Part shown: positions 18,257 through 28,658 of the stretch, one piece after another
How positions within the stretch are numbered: position 1 is the stretch's first letter
Layout of the letters: the number at the start of each line of letters is the position of its first letter
NCBI GenBank assembly: GCA_021730985.1
Contig: JAKFYI010000012.1
Span: 62,001 to 126,000 of the forward strand
Direction: 5' to 3'
Length of the DNA: 64,000 bases
From: Hyphomicrobiales bacterium
GTDB taxonomy: Bacteria > Pseudomonadota > Alphaproteobacteria > Rhizobiales > Xanthobacteraceae
Made by a program: the position numbers and the translations under genes
Notes under the pieces: model-generated
Seen by the model: only the letters and a program-made list of their open reading frames with translations
What the model was told of the DNA's origin: nothing
The model's database searches: none

Positions 18257-19624
18257 ATGCAAGTAACCGAGACGGCGAACGAAGGTCTGAAGCGCGAATT
18301 CCAAGTGGTGGTGCCGGCCGCCGACCTGCTGGCCAAGGCCGACGTGCGGCTCAACGAACTGAAGGGCCAGGTCAAGCTCAACGGTTTCCGCCAGGGCAAG
18401 GTGCCGGTCTCCCATCTCAAGCGCCTGTACGGGCGCTCGGCGATGGCCGAGGTGATCGAGAACACGGTGCGCGAGGCCAACGCCAAGATCGTGACCGATG
18501 GCGGCTTCAAGCTGGTGCGCGATCCGCAGGTGACGCTGCCGACCGAGGAGAGCGCGGTCGATCAACTCATCAACGGCAAGTCCGATCTCGCCTACACGGT
18601 GGCGATTGAGATCATGCCGCCGATCGAAATCGCCGACTTCAAGGGCGTCAAACTGGACAAGCCGGTTGCCCAGGTCGCCGACGCCGAAGTCGATGAGGCG
18701 TTGCAGCGGCTCGCCGAGCAGAACCGGCCGTTCGCCGCCAAGTCCGAAGGCGCCAAGGCGGAAACCGGCGATCGTGTGCTGATCGACTTCACCGGCAAGG
18801 TGGACGGCACGCCGTTCGAAGGCGGCACCGGCGGCGACGTGCCGGTGCAGATCGGCTCCAACACATTCATTCCGGGCTTCGAGGATCAGCTCGTCGGCAT
18901 CGGCGCCGGTGAGACGCGCCTTGTCACGGTGACCTTCCCGGATAGCTATCCGGCCCAGCAATTGGCCGGCAAGACGGCCGAATTTGACGTCATCGCCAAG
19001 TCGCTCGAAGCGCCGACCCCGATCACGCTCGACGACGAATTCGCCAAGCAGCTTGGCCTCGACTCGCTCGCCAAGCTCAAGGACATCCTGAAGGAGCGCA
19101 TTGCCCGTGAGCATACCGGCATGTCGCGCCAGCGCATCAAACGCCAGTTGCTCGATGAGCTCGACAAGCTTCACAAGTTTGCGCCGCCGCCGTCGCTGGT
19201 CGAGGACGAGTTCAACAACGTGTGGCGGACCATCGACGAGGACCTCAAGGCGCGCAACCGCAGCTTCGAGGACGAGGGCACGACCGAGGAGAAAGCCAAG
19301 GAGGAGTATCGCGCCATCGCCGAGCGGCGGGTGCGGCTTGGCCTCGTGATCGCCGAGATCGGCGAGCGCAACAAGATCGGTGTCACCGAGGAAGAGTTGA
19401 CCCGCGCCGTGACCGAACGCGCCCGCCAGGTGCCGGGCCGCGAGCAGGAGGTCTGGGAGTATTTCCGCAAGAACCCGTCCGCGGTCGCAAGCCTTCGTGC
19501 CCCGATCTACGAGGACAAGGTGATCGACTATATCCTTGAGCTCGCAACCGTCACCGAGAAGCCGATGACGCGCGAAGAACTCTACAAGGAAGACGAGCCC
19601 GAGGGTGCGGCCGCACAGGCCTGA
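18257..19624 (+). CDS. tig: Trigger factor (ribosome-associated peptidyl-prolyl isomerase chaperone)
   Basis: Binds ribosomal protein L23 at the exit tunnel and protects nascent chains. The N-terminal ribosome-binding domain carries '[20 protein letters not shown]', the variant of the GFRxGKxP signature. The FKBP-type PPIase domain (about 165-245) has '[20 protein letters not shown]' and '[11 protein letters not shown]'. The helical C-terminal arm domain follows to residue 455. The start is the ATG at 18257; the ORF track's GTG lies one codon upstream. The sequence continues to clpP and clpX, the usual tig-clpP-clpX arrangement. Confidence 0.97.
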   Translation: MQVTETANEGLKREFQVVVPAADLLAKADVRLNELKGQVKLNGFRQGKVPVSHLKRLYGRSAMAEVIENTVREANAKIVTDGGFKLVRDPQVTLPTEESAVDQLINGKSDLAYTVAIEIMPPIEIADFKGVKLDKPVAQVADAEVDEALQRLAEQNRPFAAKSEGAKAETGDRVLIDFTGKVDGTPFEGGTGGDVPVQIGSNTFIPGFEDQLVGIGAGETRLVTVTFPDSYPAQQLAGKTAEFDVIAKSLEAPTPITLDDEFAKQLGLDSLAKLKDILKERIAREHTGMSRQRIKRQLLDELDKLHKFAPPPSLVEDEFNNVWRTIDEDLKARNRSFEDEGTTEEKAKEEYRAIAERRVRLGLVIAEIGERNKIGVTEEELTRAVTERARQVPGREQEVWEYFRKNPSAVASLRAPIYEDKVIDYILELATVTEKPMTREELYKEDEPEGAAAQA

Positions 19625-19965
19625 ACGATCGAGTCCAACGTCGCGCTTAAGATCGATCCGGCCGCCGGCGCGGCGGACGCGAAGCCTTCACACAGGATTG
19701 CAACGGGTGCGTCAGGCCTTGCATCGGGATGATCGGATACCTTGATAAGGGAACCTTCGCCGAAGCAGGGCGGGGCGCTGTCGGCCACACCCGCACTTGC
19801 CCTGGGCATCCGACACGATTATTGGCGGCGGTGACGCCAGTGATCTGCGCGCACGAGCGCGGCGAGTTGTGCATTGTTGATCCCATCGTCTCGCCGGATT
19901 GGGAAACTATATAGTCTTGTTGGATTGCCGCGATTCGAAGCGCGCCGGGGTGTGAGGAGGAATTC
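19625..19965 (+). other. tig-clpP intergenic region (no gene recognised)
   Basis: 341 bp. A 61-residue frame (19729-19914) exists but has no recognisable family and no good ribosome-binding site. The last 70 bp include CTATATAG (19908-19915), a possible -10 element for clpP, and the AGGAGG Shine-Dalgarno. I could not pair the CTATATAG with a convincing -35 or sigma-32 box. No strong tig terminator is visible. Confidence 0.5.
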
Positions 19966-20595
19966 TTGAAAGATCCTGTTGAGACGTACATGAACCTGGT
20001 TCCCATGGTGGTCGAGCAGACCAACCGCGGCGAGCGGGCCTACGACATTTTTTCGAGGCTCCTGAAAGAGCGCATCATCTTCATCACCGGTCCGATCGAG
20101 GACGGGATGGCGACGCTCGTGGTGGCGCAGATGCTGTTCCTGGAGGCGGAGAATCCGAAGAAGGAAATCTCCATGTACATCAACTCGCCGGGCGGCCACG
20201 TCACGTCGGGCCTGGCGATCTACGACACCATGCAGTTCATCCGTCCGCCGGTTTCGACGTTGTGCTGCGGACAGGCGGCCTCGATGGGCTCGCTGCTGCT
20301 GGCCGCCGGCGCGAAGGATCTGCGGTTCACGCTGCCGAACGCACGCATCATGGTTCACCAGCCGTCAGGCGGGTTCCAGGGGCAGGCGACCGACATCATG
20401 CTGCACGCCCAGGAAATCCTGAACCTCAAGAAGCGGCTCAACGAAATCTACGTCAAGCACACCGGCCAGCCGATCAAGAAGATCGAGGATGCGCTGGAGC
20501 GGGATACCTTCCTGACCGGCGAGACGGCGGTGGAGTTCGGTCTCATCGACAAGGTGCTGGAGAAGCGCCCGGAGCTGGACGCGCCGAAAGCTTAG
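19966..20595 (+). CDS. clpP: ATP-dependent Clp protease proteolytic subunit
   Basis: Tetradecameric serine protease working with ClpX/ClpA. The catalytic Ser is in '[15 protein letters not shown]' and His in '[15 protein letters not shown]'. '[26 protein letters not shown]' is the oligomerisation handle region. The start is TTG: the N-terminus '[17 protein letters not shown]' aligns with the usual rhizobial ClpP start, and a perfect AGGAGG lies 5 bases before the TTG, while the next ATG would remove conserved residues. At 209 residues the length is normal. Confidence 0.97.
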   Translation: MKDPVETYMNLVPMVVEQTNRGERAYDIFSRLLKERIIFITGPIEDGMATLVVAQMLFLEAENPKKEISMYINSPGGHVTSGLAIYDTMQFIRPPVSTLCCGQAASMGSLLLAAGAKDLRFTLPNARIMVHQPSGGFQGQATDIMLHAQEILNLKKRLNEIYVKHTGQPIKKIEDALERDTFLTGETAVEFGLIDKVLEKRPELDAPKA

Positions 20596-20666
20596 AATCG
20601 GTGCAGCAAGCCCTGAAAAAAGCCATTGTGAACGCCAACGTTATCGTTAATCAAATCTTGATTGTT

Positions 20667-20699
20667 CCTCCACTAGCGTGCTTCGCTAGTATTCGGAGG
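20667..20699 (+). other. Hairpin in clpP-clpX intergenic region (first)
   Basis: CCTCC-A-CTAGCG-TGCTT-CGCTAG-TATTC-GGAGG: a perfect 6-bp inner stem and a 5-bp outer stem. There is no T-run after it, so it is not a standard terminator. It could be a processing site or attenuator between clpP and clpX. Confidence 0.6.
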
Positions 20700-20720
20700 G
20701 GTTGGCGAAATATTGAAGTT

Positions 20721-20744
20721 CCACGCTACGGTTTCTTAGCGTGG
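20721..20744 (+). other. Hairpin in clpP-clpX intergenic region (second)
   Basis: CCACGCTA-CGGTTTCT-TAGCGTGG, a perfect 8-bp stem with an 8-nt loop, 52 bp before clpX. Like the first hairpin (20667-20699) it has no following T-run. Confidence 0.6.
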
Positions 20745-20796
20745 AGGGCGTAGAGAAGGGGCCTGCCTCGCGCGCCTCGAGGTTACGGAGAGCGGA

Positions 20797-22068
<1,272 letters not shown>

Positions 22069-22129
22069 GTAACCGCCGCGGCACGGGATACCGTCCGCGG
22101 CCCGGTACCTGGTTGAATCTACAGCCTTA

Positions 22130-22161
22130 CTTGACACCCTGGGCTGCTGTATCCACCTAAT
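22130..22161 (+). promoter_or_regulatory. Possible lon promoter
   Basis: CTTGACA (22130-22136) followed by CCTAAT (22156-22161). TTGACA is a perfect -35; the 19-bp spacing is long for sigma-70, and CTTG...CCTAAT only partly resembles a sigma-32 promoter. Lon is commonly heat-shock regulated in proteobacteria, but this box is weak evidence. Confidence 0.3.
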
Positions 22162-22277
22162 AGCGTTCGAAGGAACGAAATCAGGCAGATTCGCTTGATT
22201 TCACACGTCCCGGCACTCCGTCGCGGCTGCGCAATCGCGGGCCCTGAGGGAGGGGCACAACAACAAGGACTTCCGCT

Positions 22278-24710
22278 ATGACGCTAGCAAAGCCACGAGC
22301 CCCCATTACGCCAGGCGAGACCCGGGCCTACCCGGTTCTGCCGCTGCGCGACATCGTGGTGTTCCCGCACATGATCGTGCCGCTGTTCGTGGGCCGCGAG
22401 AAATCGATCAAGGCTCTCGAAGAGGTGATGCGCTCGGACACGTTCATCCTGCTGGCGACGCAGAAGAACGCTTCCGACGACGAGCCCGCCACGGATTCCA
22501 TTTACGAGACCGGCACGCTCGCCAGCGTGTTGCAGTTGCTGAAGCTGCCCGACGGCACCGTCAAGGTGCTGGTCGAGGGCGCGCAGCGCGGCAAGGTGCT
22601 TCAGTACACCGACCGCAGCGACTACTTCGAAGCCAACGCCGTCGCCTTGCCGGATGTCACCGGCGAGCGCGTCGAGCTTGAGGCATTGGCGCGCTCGGTG
22701 ATCACCGAGTTCGAGAACTACGTGAAGCTCAACAAGAAGGTGTCGCCGGAGGTTGTCGGCGTGGTCCAGCAGATCGAGGACTACGCCAAGCTCGCCGACA
22801 CCGTCGCATCCCATCTCGCCGTCAAGATTCCGGACAAGCAGGCGATCCTGGAGAACACCTCGGTCTCCGAGCGCCTGGAGAAGGTGCTTGGCCTGATGGA
22901 GAGCGAAATCTCCGTGCTGCAGGTCGAGAAGCGCATTCGCACGCGCGTCAAACGGCAGATGGAGAAGACGCAGCGCGAGTACTACCTCAACGAGCAGATG
23001 AAGGCGATCCAGAAGGAGCTGGGCGACGAGGAGGGCAAGGACGAGCTTGCCGAACTCGAAGACAAGATCAAGAAAACCAAGCTCTCCAAGGAAGCCCGCG
23101 AGAAGGCCACGCATGAGTTGAAGAAGCTGCGGCAGATGTCTCCGATGTCCGCCGAGGCAACGGTCGTGCGCAACTATCTTGACTGGCTGCTCTCGATCCC
23201 TTGGAACAAGCGGTCGCGGGTCAAGAAGGACTTGAAGGCTGCACAGGACACTCTCGATACCGATCACTTCGGCCTGGAGAAGGTCAAGGAGCGCATCGTC
23301 GAGTACCTCGCCGTGCAGCAGCGCGCCAACAAGCTGACCGGGCCGATCCTGTGTCTGGTGGGGCCTCCGGGCGTCGGCAAGACCTCGCTCGGCAAGTCAA
23401 TCGCGAAGGCGACCGGCCGCGACTTCGTGCGCGTGTCGCTTGGCGGCGTGCGTGACGAGGCCGAGATCCGCGGTCACCGGCGCACCTACATCGGCTCGAT
23501 GCCCGGCAAGATCATCCAGTCGATGAGGAAGGCCAAGTCGTCGAACCCGCTGTTCCTGCTCGACGAGATCGACAAGATGGGCGCCGATTTCCGCGGCGAT
23601 CCGTCATCGGCGCTGCTTGAGGTTCTGGACCCCGAGCAGAACCACACCTTCGCGGACCACTACCTCGAGGTGGACTACGATCTGTCGAACGTGATGTTCA
23701 TCACCACGGCGAACACGCTGAACATCCCGGCGCCGCTGATGGACCGCATGGAGATCATTCGCATCGCGGGTTACACCGAGGATGAGAAGGTCGAGATCGC
23801 GCGCAAGCATCTGATCCCGGCTGCGATCGCCAAGCACGGCCTCAAGCCGAAGGAATGGTCGATCGACGACGAAGGTCTGCTGCTGCTGATCCGCCGCTAC
23901 ACGCGGGAGGCCGGCGTCCGCAATCTTGAGCGCGAACTGTCCACGCTGATCCGCAAGGCGGTGAAGGACCTCACGCTCAAGAAGAAGGATCTGGTCAAGG
24001 TCGATACCAAGGGCGTCGCCGACTATCTCGGCGTGGCGAAGTATCGCTTCGGCGAGATCGAGGAGAGCGACCTGGTCGGCGTTGTCACGGGCCTGGCCTG
24101 GACCGACGTCGGTGGCGAACTCCTGACCATCGAAGGCACGCAGATGCCCGGCAAAGGCCGCATGACGGTCACCGGCAACCTGCGCGACGTGATGAAGGAG
24201 TCGATCTCGGCTGCGGCGTCTTACGTCCGCTCGCGCGCGGTCGCCTTCGGCATCGAGCCGCCGCTGTTCGACCGGCGTGACATCCACGTCCACGTACCGG
24301 AAGGCGCGACGCCGAAGGACGGTCCGTCGGCCGGCGTCGCGATGGTTACCTCGATCGTTTCGGTCATGACCGGCATTCCGGTGCGCCGCGACCTTGCGAT
24401 GACCGGCGAGATCACGCTGCGCGGGCGTATCCTGCCGATCGGCGGCCTCAAGGAGAAGCTGCTCGCAGCACAACGCGGCGGCATCAAGCTGGTGCTGATT
24501 CCGGAAGAGAACGCCAAGGATCTGGTCGAGATCAACGAAAGCATCAAGAAGGGCATGGAGATCATCCCGGTGTCCCGCATGGATGAGGTTCTGGCCCGCG
24601 CGCTGGTGCGCGAGCTGAAGCCGATCGAGTGGGACGAGGCGGCGAAGCCGGTCGCGGCTTCGGTCGACGGTGTGGTCGAGGAGGATGCCTCGGGCCTCAC
24701 CGCGCACTGA
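22278..24710 (+). CDS. lon: ATP-dependent protease La (Lon)
   Basis: Hexameric cytosolic AAA+ protease (LonA) of 810 residues that degrades misfolded and regulatory proteins. The N-terminal LON domain starts '[23 protein letters not shown]'. The AAA+ domain has Walker A '[13 protein letters not shown]' and Walker B '[11 protein letters not shown]'. The Ser-Lys protease domain contains '[11 protein letters not shown]' with the catalytic Ser and '[10 protein letters not shown]' with the catalytic Lys. It ends with a strong terminator and follows clpX by 209 bp. Confidence 0.98.
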   Translation: MTLAKPRAPITPGETRAYPVLPLRDIVVFPHMIVPLFVGREKSIKALEEVMRSDTFILLATQKNASDDEPATDSIYETGTLASVLQLLKLPDGTVKVLVEGAQRGKVLQYTDRSDYFEANAVALPDVTGERVELEALARSVITEFENYVKLNKKVSPEVVGVVQQIEDYAKLADTVASHLAVKIPDKQAILENTSVSERLEKVLGLMESEISVLQVEKRIRTRVKRQMEKTQREYYLNEQMKAIQKELGDEEGKDELAELEDKIKKTKLSKEAREKATHELKKLRQMSPMSAEATVVRNYLDWLLSIPWNKRSRVKKDLKAAQDTLDTDHFGLEKVKERIVEYLAVQQRANKLTGPILCLVGPPGVGKTSLGKSIAKATGRDFVRVSLGGVRDEAEIRGHRRTYIGSMPGKIIQSMRKAKSSNPLFLLDEIDKMGADFRGDPSSALLEVLDPEQNHTFADHYLEVDYDLSNVMFITTANTLNIPAPLMDRMEIIRIAGYTEDEKVEIARKHLIPAAIAKHGLKPKEWSIDDEGLLLLIRRYTREAGVRNLERELSTLIRKAVKDLTLKKKDLVKVDTKGVADYLGVAKYRFGEIEESDLVGVVTGLAWTDVGGELLTIEGTQMPGKGRMTVTGNLRDVMKESISAAASYVRSRAVAFGIEPPLFDRRDIHVHVPEGATPKDGPSAGVAMVTSIVSVMTGIPVRRDLAMTGEITLRGRILPIGGLKEKLLAAQRGGIKLVLIPEENAKDLVEINESIKKGMEIIPVSRMDEVLARALVRELKPIEWDEAAKPVAASVDGVVEEDASGLTAH

Positions 24711-24732
24711 CCGGCGCGAGTGAAGACAATCG

Positions 24733-24766
24733 ACGGCGGCGCCGCAGGGCGCCGCCGTTTTCTTTT
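24733..24766 (+). terminator. Rho-independent terminator of lon
   Basis: ACGGCGGCGCC-GCAG-GGCGCCGCCGT is a perfect 11-bp stem with tetraloop GCAG, followed by TTTTCTTTT. Confidence 0.92.
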
Positions 24767-24779
24767 GGGCCTTTCTTGA

Positions 24780-26021
24780 CTACCGGGCTTGCGCGCCTTT
24801 GATCCACGCCAGCGCGGCGGCGCCTGCCGCGGCGCCGGTCGAGAACGACGCTTGCAGCAGATAGCCGCCGGTCGGCGCCTCCCAGTCCAGCATCTCGCCG
24901 GCCACGAACACGCCGGGGCGGCGTTTCAGCATATAGCCGTCATCGAACTCATCGAAGGCGATGCCGCCCGCGGTCGAGATCGCGGTCTTGAGCGGCGCCG
25001 TGGCGGTGAGGCGCACCGGCACCGCGTTGATCAGCGCGGCGAGGGCTTCCGCGCTCATGGCGGTGAGCTTCCGCGGCAAAGCGAGCGCGGCCTCGTGCAG
25101 CAACCCGATCGCGGGCGGCGAGAGCTTCGAGGCCTTGCGCAGCACGTTCGACAGCGTCTGCTTGCCGCGCGGCGCTTCCAGCGCGCGCTGCAAGTCGGCA
25201 GTTGAGGCGTCGGGCCGCAGCGCGATCCGCAGAATGGCCTCGCCATGGGCCGCGACCGCCTCGCGCAACGGCGCCGACAGCGCATAGATGCCGCCGCCCT
25301 CGATGCCGTCGCGGGTGATGACGGCTTCGCCGCGGATCGTTTGCCCGCCGAACGAGAGCTCGATGCGTTTGAGCGGCTGGCCCTCGAATCGGTCGCGAAA
25401 AATCGCGGACCACTCCGTCAGGAAGCCGCAGTTCGACGGCCGCAGCGGCGCAATCGCTACGCCCGACCGCGCCAGCATCTCGGTCCAGCCGCCGTCCGAG
25501 CCGAGCCTCGGCCAGCTCGCGCCGCCAAGCGCCAGCACGAGCGCGTCGGCCTGCATCGTCACAGTGCCGTCCGGCGTCTCGAACAGCGCGCCGCCGCTTG
25601 CGTCCCATCCGGTCCAGCGATGGCGAAACGCAAACCGCACGCCCATGCCGTCGAGCCTTCGCAGCCAGGCGCGCAGCAGCGGCGAGGTCTTGAACGAGAC
25701 CGGGAAGACGCGCCCGCTCGATCCGATAAAGGTGCTCTGGCCGAGGCCCTCGGCCCAGGCCCGCACGGCGGCCGGCGGAAACGCCGCGATGGCGGCGCGC
25801 AGCCGCGGTGCGGCCTCGCCATAGCGCGCCAGGAACGGCTCCATCTCCTCGCTGTGCGTGAGGTTGAGGCCGCCGCGTCCGGCCAGCAGAAACTTCCGCC
25901 CGGCCGACGGCATCCGCTCACAGATGGTGACGCGCGCGCCTTGCGCCGCCAGCACATCGGCGGCCATCAGGCCCGCGGGGCCGGCGCCGACAATGGCGAT
26001 GTGAGGTGAGGGCGTGGCCAT
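24780..26021 (-). CDS. BaiN/HI0933-like FAD-dependent protein (TIGR03862-type)
   Basis: Flavoprotein of 413 residues. 'HIAIVGAGPAGLMAADVLAAQGARVTICERM' is the N-terminal FAD-binding Rossmann motif, 'GRKFLLAGRGGLNLTHSE' and 'SGRVFPVSFKTSPLLRAWL' are HI0933-family blocks, and the C-terminal 'TAGGIAFDEFDDGYMLKRRPGVFVAGEMLDWEAPTGGYLLQ' closes the FAD site. Biological function is unknown; the family includes the bile-acid reductase BaiN. The start is the ATG of 'MATPSPHIAIVG'; the ORF track adds six residues. It sits reversed between lon and hupB. Confidence 0.87.
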   Translation of the reverse strand: MATPSPHIAIVGAGPAGLMAADVLAAQGARVTICERMPSAGRKFLLAGRGGLNLTHSEEMEPFLARYGEAAPRLRAAIAAFPPAAVRAWAEGLGQSTFIGSSGRVFPVSFKTSPLLRAWLRRLDGMGVRFAFRHRWTGWDASGGALFETPDGTVTMQADALVLALGGASWPRLGSDGGWTEMLARSGVAIAPLRPSNCGFLTEWSAIFRDRFEGQPLKRIELSFGGQTIRGEAVITRDGIEGGGIYALSAPLREAVAAHGEAILRIALRPDASTADLQRALEAPRGKQTLSNVLRKASKLSPPAIGLLHEAALALPRKLTAMSAEALAALINAVPVRLTATAPLKTAISTAGGIAFDEFDDGYMLKRRPGVFVAGEMLDWEAPTGGYLLQASFSTGAAAGAAALAWIKGAQAR

Positions 26022-26039
26022 GCGGCGATGGCTTAGCAC

Positions 26040-26363
26040 ACCGCCTCGGCCGCGCAGGGCGTATCCACGCTCATGTGCGACTCAGCGCAACCGCACTGCA
26101 GCACAAGCGTCGTCAATGCCAGCGTGACGGCTTCGTGCGCGGATCAGCCACCGCGCGCGATCCACGCCAGCACCGCTGGCGACTCACTTGACGCGCGCGC
26201 GAACGCAGACAGCATCTGCGTTTGCCATGCGCGAGCCTTGGCGATTCGAGGAAATTCCTGCGTTCTTCGTAAACGAATCATTGCAATCGACCGGCGTTGG
26301 GCAGATTTTCCGCGCCGTCAGTGGCAAACGCGCCGCTGATTCGATTGGGAAAGGATCGGTCAG
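26040..26363 (+). other. hupB upstream region (no gene recognised)
   Basis: 324 bp. It contains several inverted repeats: CGCCAG-CACCG-CTGGCG (about 26165-26181), AACGCAGA-CAGCA-TCTGCGTT (26202-26222, perfect 8-bp arms) and TTCGTAAACGAA (26266-26277). TTGACG at 26188 is a possible -35, but no convincing -10 follows at the right distance. AAAGGA precedes the hupB ATG. The repeats suggest regulation of HU synthesis; none could be assigned. Confidence 0.5.
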
Positions 26364-26639
26364 ATGACCAAGAACGAGCTCATCGCAGCGGTGGCCGACA
26401 AGGCCCAGATGACAAAGACCGCGGCTTCGGCTGCCGTCGACGCGTGCTTCGACGCCATCACCCTTACCTTGAAGAAGGGCGGCGAGGTCAAGATCATGGG
26501 GTTCGGTAATTTCCGGGTCGTCAAGCGTGCTGCTCGCGAAGGCCGCGACCCGCGCACCGGTGCGCCGGTCAAGATCAAGGCGGCAAAGCGCCCGCGGTTC
26601 TCCGCCGGCAAGGGGCTGAAGGAAGCCGTCAACAAGTAG
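26364..26639 (+). CDS. hupB: DNA-binding protein HU
   Basis: Histone-like nucleoid protein of 91 residues. 'MTKNELIAAVADKAQMTKTAASAAVDACFDAI' is the dimerisation helix region, 'GGEVKIMGFGNFRVVKRAAREGRDPRTGAPVKI' is the beta-arm with the proline-containing DNA-bending tip, and 'AKRPRFSAGKGLKEAVNK' is the C-terminal helix. It follows lon (with one reversed gene between) as in many proteobacteria. tRNA-Val lies about 100 bp downstream. Confidence 0.98.
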   Translation: MTKNELIAAVADKAQMTKTAASAAVDACFDAITLTLKKGGEVKIMGFGNFRVVKRAAREGRDPRTGAPVKIKAAKRPRFSAGKGLKEAVNK

Positions 26640-26659
26640 CGGTTTGCTTTCACATACGG

Positions 26660-26686
26660 ACGCCCTCGCGCCTCGCGCGGGGGCGT
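26660..26686 (+). terminator. Imperfect hairpin after hupB
   Basis: ACGCCC...GGGCGT encloses CGCG/CGCG with bulges, 20 bp after the hupB stop. There is no T-run, so terminator function is only possible. Confidence 0.35.
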
Positions 26687-26742
26687 TCGCGCGTCCGGCG
26701 CCTGCTTGCACGGGGCACGGCGCGGCGCGATATAGGGGCCGT

Positions 26743-26818
26743 GGGCGGTTAGCTCAGCTGGCAGAGCGCCTCCTTTACACGGAGGATGTCGGCGGTTCGA
26801 TCCCGTCACCGCCCACCA
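26743..26818 (+). tRNA. tRNA-Val (anticodon UAC)
   Basis: The acceptor GGGCGGT pairs with ACCGCCC, followed by A-CCA. Anticodon arm CCTCC-TTTACAC-GGAGG gives UAC, reading GUA/GUG. D-arm 'AGCTCAGCTGGCAGAGC' and T-arm 'GGTTCGATCCC' are standard. Length 76 nt with encoded CCA. Confidence 0.97.
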
Positions 26819-27322
26819 ATCGCCGCGCCCCTGGCACTGCGCGCCGCACCCTTACCTCGATATGAGATGGCTGCTGGAATTGCTCAGTAGTTGAAGCGCA
26901 TGGCGCCGTAGATAGAGGGTGCGGCTGGTATTCACCGCCACATCCATCGTCAGATTGCTTCCGGCGCGAACCCAAAATCGAGGCTGGATAGGTGCCATTT
27001 GCCGCGGACGGCAGGCCCAACTTGGCTCTCGGCGCTCACGATCTCGCCGATGAACCGCGCGGATATTGTTCCGATGCGCCGTTCACGGATCGGACGATCG
27101 GCCGCCGGGGGCGTGAACAGGCACGGTTGATTGCGCTTGCGATGTGTACTTATGTCAAAAGCTAAGATCGCATCGAGCAATGTAAACTCTGCCAACGGCT
27201 CGACATATCGGCGGTTACTCGCGTGAGCCGCTGCCGCTTCTACCAAAGTGCTCGTTTGCGAAATACAATCCGGCTTTACGAACCCAGGCAACGGCGGAAG
27301 GACAACGCTGCCGCAATGCGCG
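26819..27322. other. Gap between tRNA-Val and acyltransferase, possible gene relic
   Basis: 504 bp with no intact gene. On the minus strand, near 26884-26972, broken frames read 'SNLTMDVAVNTSRTLYL' and, after a 1-base shift at about 26908, 'GAMRFNY' followed by a stop. The alternating hydrophobic residues and terminal aromatic residue look like the last strands of an outer-membrane beta-barrel. A 113-residue minus frame (26950-27291) covers the rest, but I recognise no family. I interpret this as decayed sequence, with low confidence. Confidence 0.3.
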
Positions 27323-28561
27323 ATGACTGACTTGACCTATTCCTTCCGCATCAACCGCTTCTCGCCCGTCACCACGTACCGGCAAGAGCCTGACTCGTTG
27401 TATTGGACCGACGGGCGCCGTGAAGGCCGCATCGCCTACGCTGCGGTCGAAAAGGTGCAGGGCTACAAGGTCCGCTATTGGGGCTCCTCGGCGACGTATT
27501 GGCGTTGCGTGCTTCGCGGTAAGGACGGTCCGCCGCTCTATCTGCAGGCCGCGCACTACATCGGATTTCGCAGTTACGAGGACCGTACCGAGGCCTACAT
27601 TCCGTTCGTCCAGCAGCTCGAGGCGCGGGTCGCTGCGGCCAACCCAAATGCAATATTCGAAGGCGGCCGCCATTGGAAAGCGGCGCTGTACACGGCCGCC
27701 AACTGGGCGGTCATCGGGCTGGTCGGTGTTTTGCGCCTGGCCGACTTCGATCGCACATCCCGTCTGGCCGGCTGGGTCATGAGACGCGTCGGGCCAAGGT
27801 TGCGCGGGCACAGGATTGCGCAGGAGAATCTGCGAGCGTCCTATCCGGAGAAGTCCGCCGCCGAGATCGAAGCCATCCTGTCCGGGATGTGGGACAACTT
27901 CGGGCGGATTTTTATCGAGTACGGCCATCTGGAAAAGCTGTGGGACTACGACCCGGACAGCGCGAAGCCAGGCCGCATGGAATTCGACCAGATAAGCCGC
28001 GCGTGCTTTCTGGATTTGCGGGCGGCAAAGGGGCCGGCGCTTATATTCGGCGGGCATCTGGCAAACTGGGAGCTGTTGCTTTGGGGCTTGGGTGAACGGC
28101 ATGGCGAGGCGGCCGTGGTCTATCGCCCGATCAAGACCGGGCCGATCGAACGCGAACTCGCCAAAATCCGCCGCCGCTCTTCGTCCGGTTTGATTCCCGC
28201 GGACGCGCGTGCGTTGTTCAACATCAAAGGCGCGCTGAAGCGGGGCGCCGCGGTCGGCATCCTGGTCGATGAACACTTCCCGCGCGGTGTGGACGTGACG
28301 TTTTTCGGCCGGCCTTGCAAGGTGAACCCGGTGCCTGCGCTGTTCGCAAGACACGCCAATTACCCGATCTACGGCAGCCGCATTATCCGTTTGCCCAACG
28401 GGCGGTTTCGTTTCGATATCATGCCGCCGATCTCGGCACCGCGCGATCAGGCGGGAAAGATCGATGTCGAGCAAACCATGCAGATGATCACATCCATCAT
28501 CGAAGGATGGGTCCGCGAATACCCTGAGCAATGGAACTGGATGCAGCGCCGCTGGCGCTGA
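27323..28561 (+). CDS. LpxL/HtrB-like acyltransferase with extra N-terminal domain
   Basis: Lysophospholipid/lipid A acyltransferase-family protein of 412 residues. The catalytic HX4D/E motif is 'GGHLANWELL' (His about residue 244), with 'LRGHRIAQENLRASYPEKSAAEIEAI' upstream and 'VGILVDEHFPRGVDVTFFGRP' as the conserved second block, all typical of LpxL/LpxM. About 105 residues precede this domain ('LYWTDGRREGRIAYAAVEKVQGYKVRYWG'), with the strand pattern of a PH-like fold in place of the usual short membrane anchor. Start at the ATG of 'MTDLTYSFRI'; the ORF extends 25 residues upstream. Acyl substrate unknown. Confidence 0.85.
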   Translation: MTDLTYSFRINRFSPVTTYRQEPDSLYWTDGRREGRIAYAAVEKVQGYKVRYWGSSATYWRCVLRGKDGPPLYLQAAHYIGFRSYEDRTEAYIPFVQQLEARVAAANPNAIFEGGRHWKAALYTAANWAVIGLVGVLRLADFDRTSRLAGWVMRRVGPRLRGHRIAQENLRASYPEKSAAEIEAILSGMWDNFGRIFIEYGHLEKLWDYDPDSAKPGRMEFDQISRACFLDLRAAKGPALIFGGHLANWELLLWGLGERHGEAAVVYRPIKTGPIERELAKIRRRSSSGLIPADARALFNIKGALKRGAAVGILVDEHFPRGVDVTFFGRPCKVNPVPALFARHANYPIYGSRIIRLPNGRFRFDIMPPISAPRDQAGKIDVEQTMQMITSIIEGWVREYPEQWNWMQRRWR

Positions 28562-28658
28562 CTGTGTATTAGCTCCGCAACATGGCGCGAGTAGAGTCGA
28601 TCACGACGTCGGCGTGAACTACTACGGCGCCAAGGTCGGCTATTCGTTCCAGCGCCAA

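Noticed and set aside
26775-27020. Minus ORF ending 'LVGGDGIEPPTSSV' (also 31544-31834 'GATGLEPATSAV', 18068-19174 'AEGLEPPRLASREP', 26360-26809 'MTGSNRRHPPCKGG')
   Set aside because: These are the well-known spurious translations of the antisense strand of tRNA genes (Val, Asp, Leu), not proteins.
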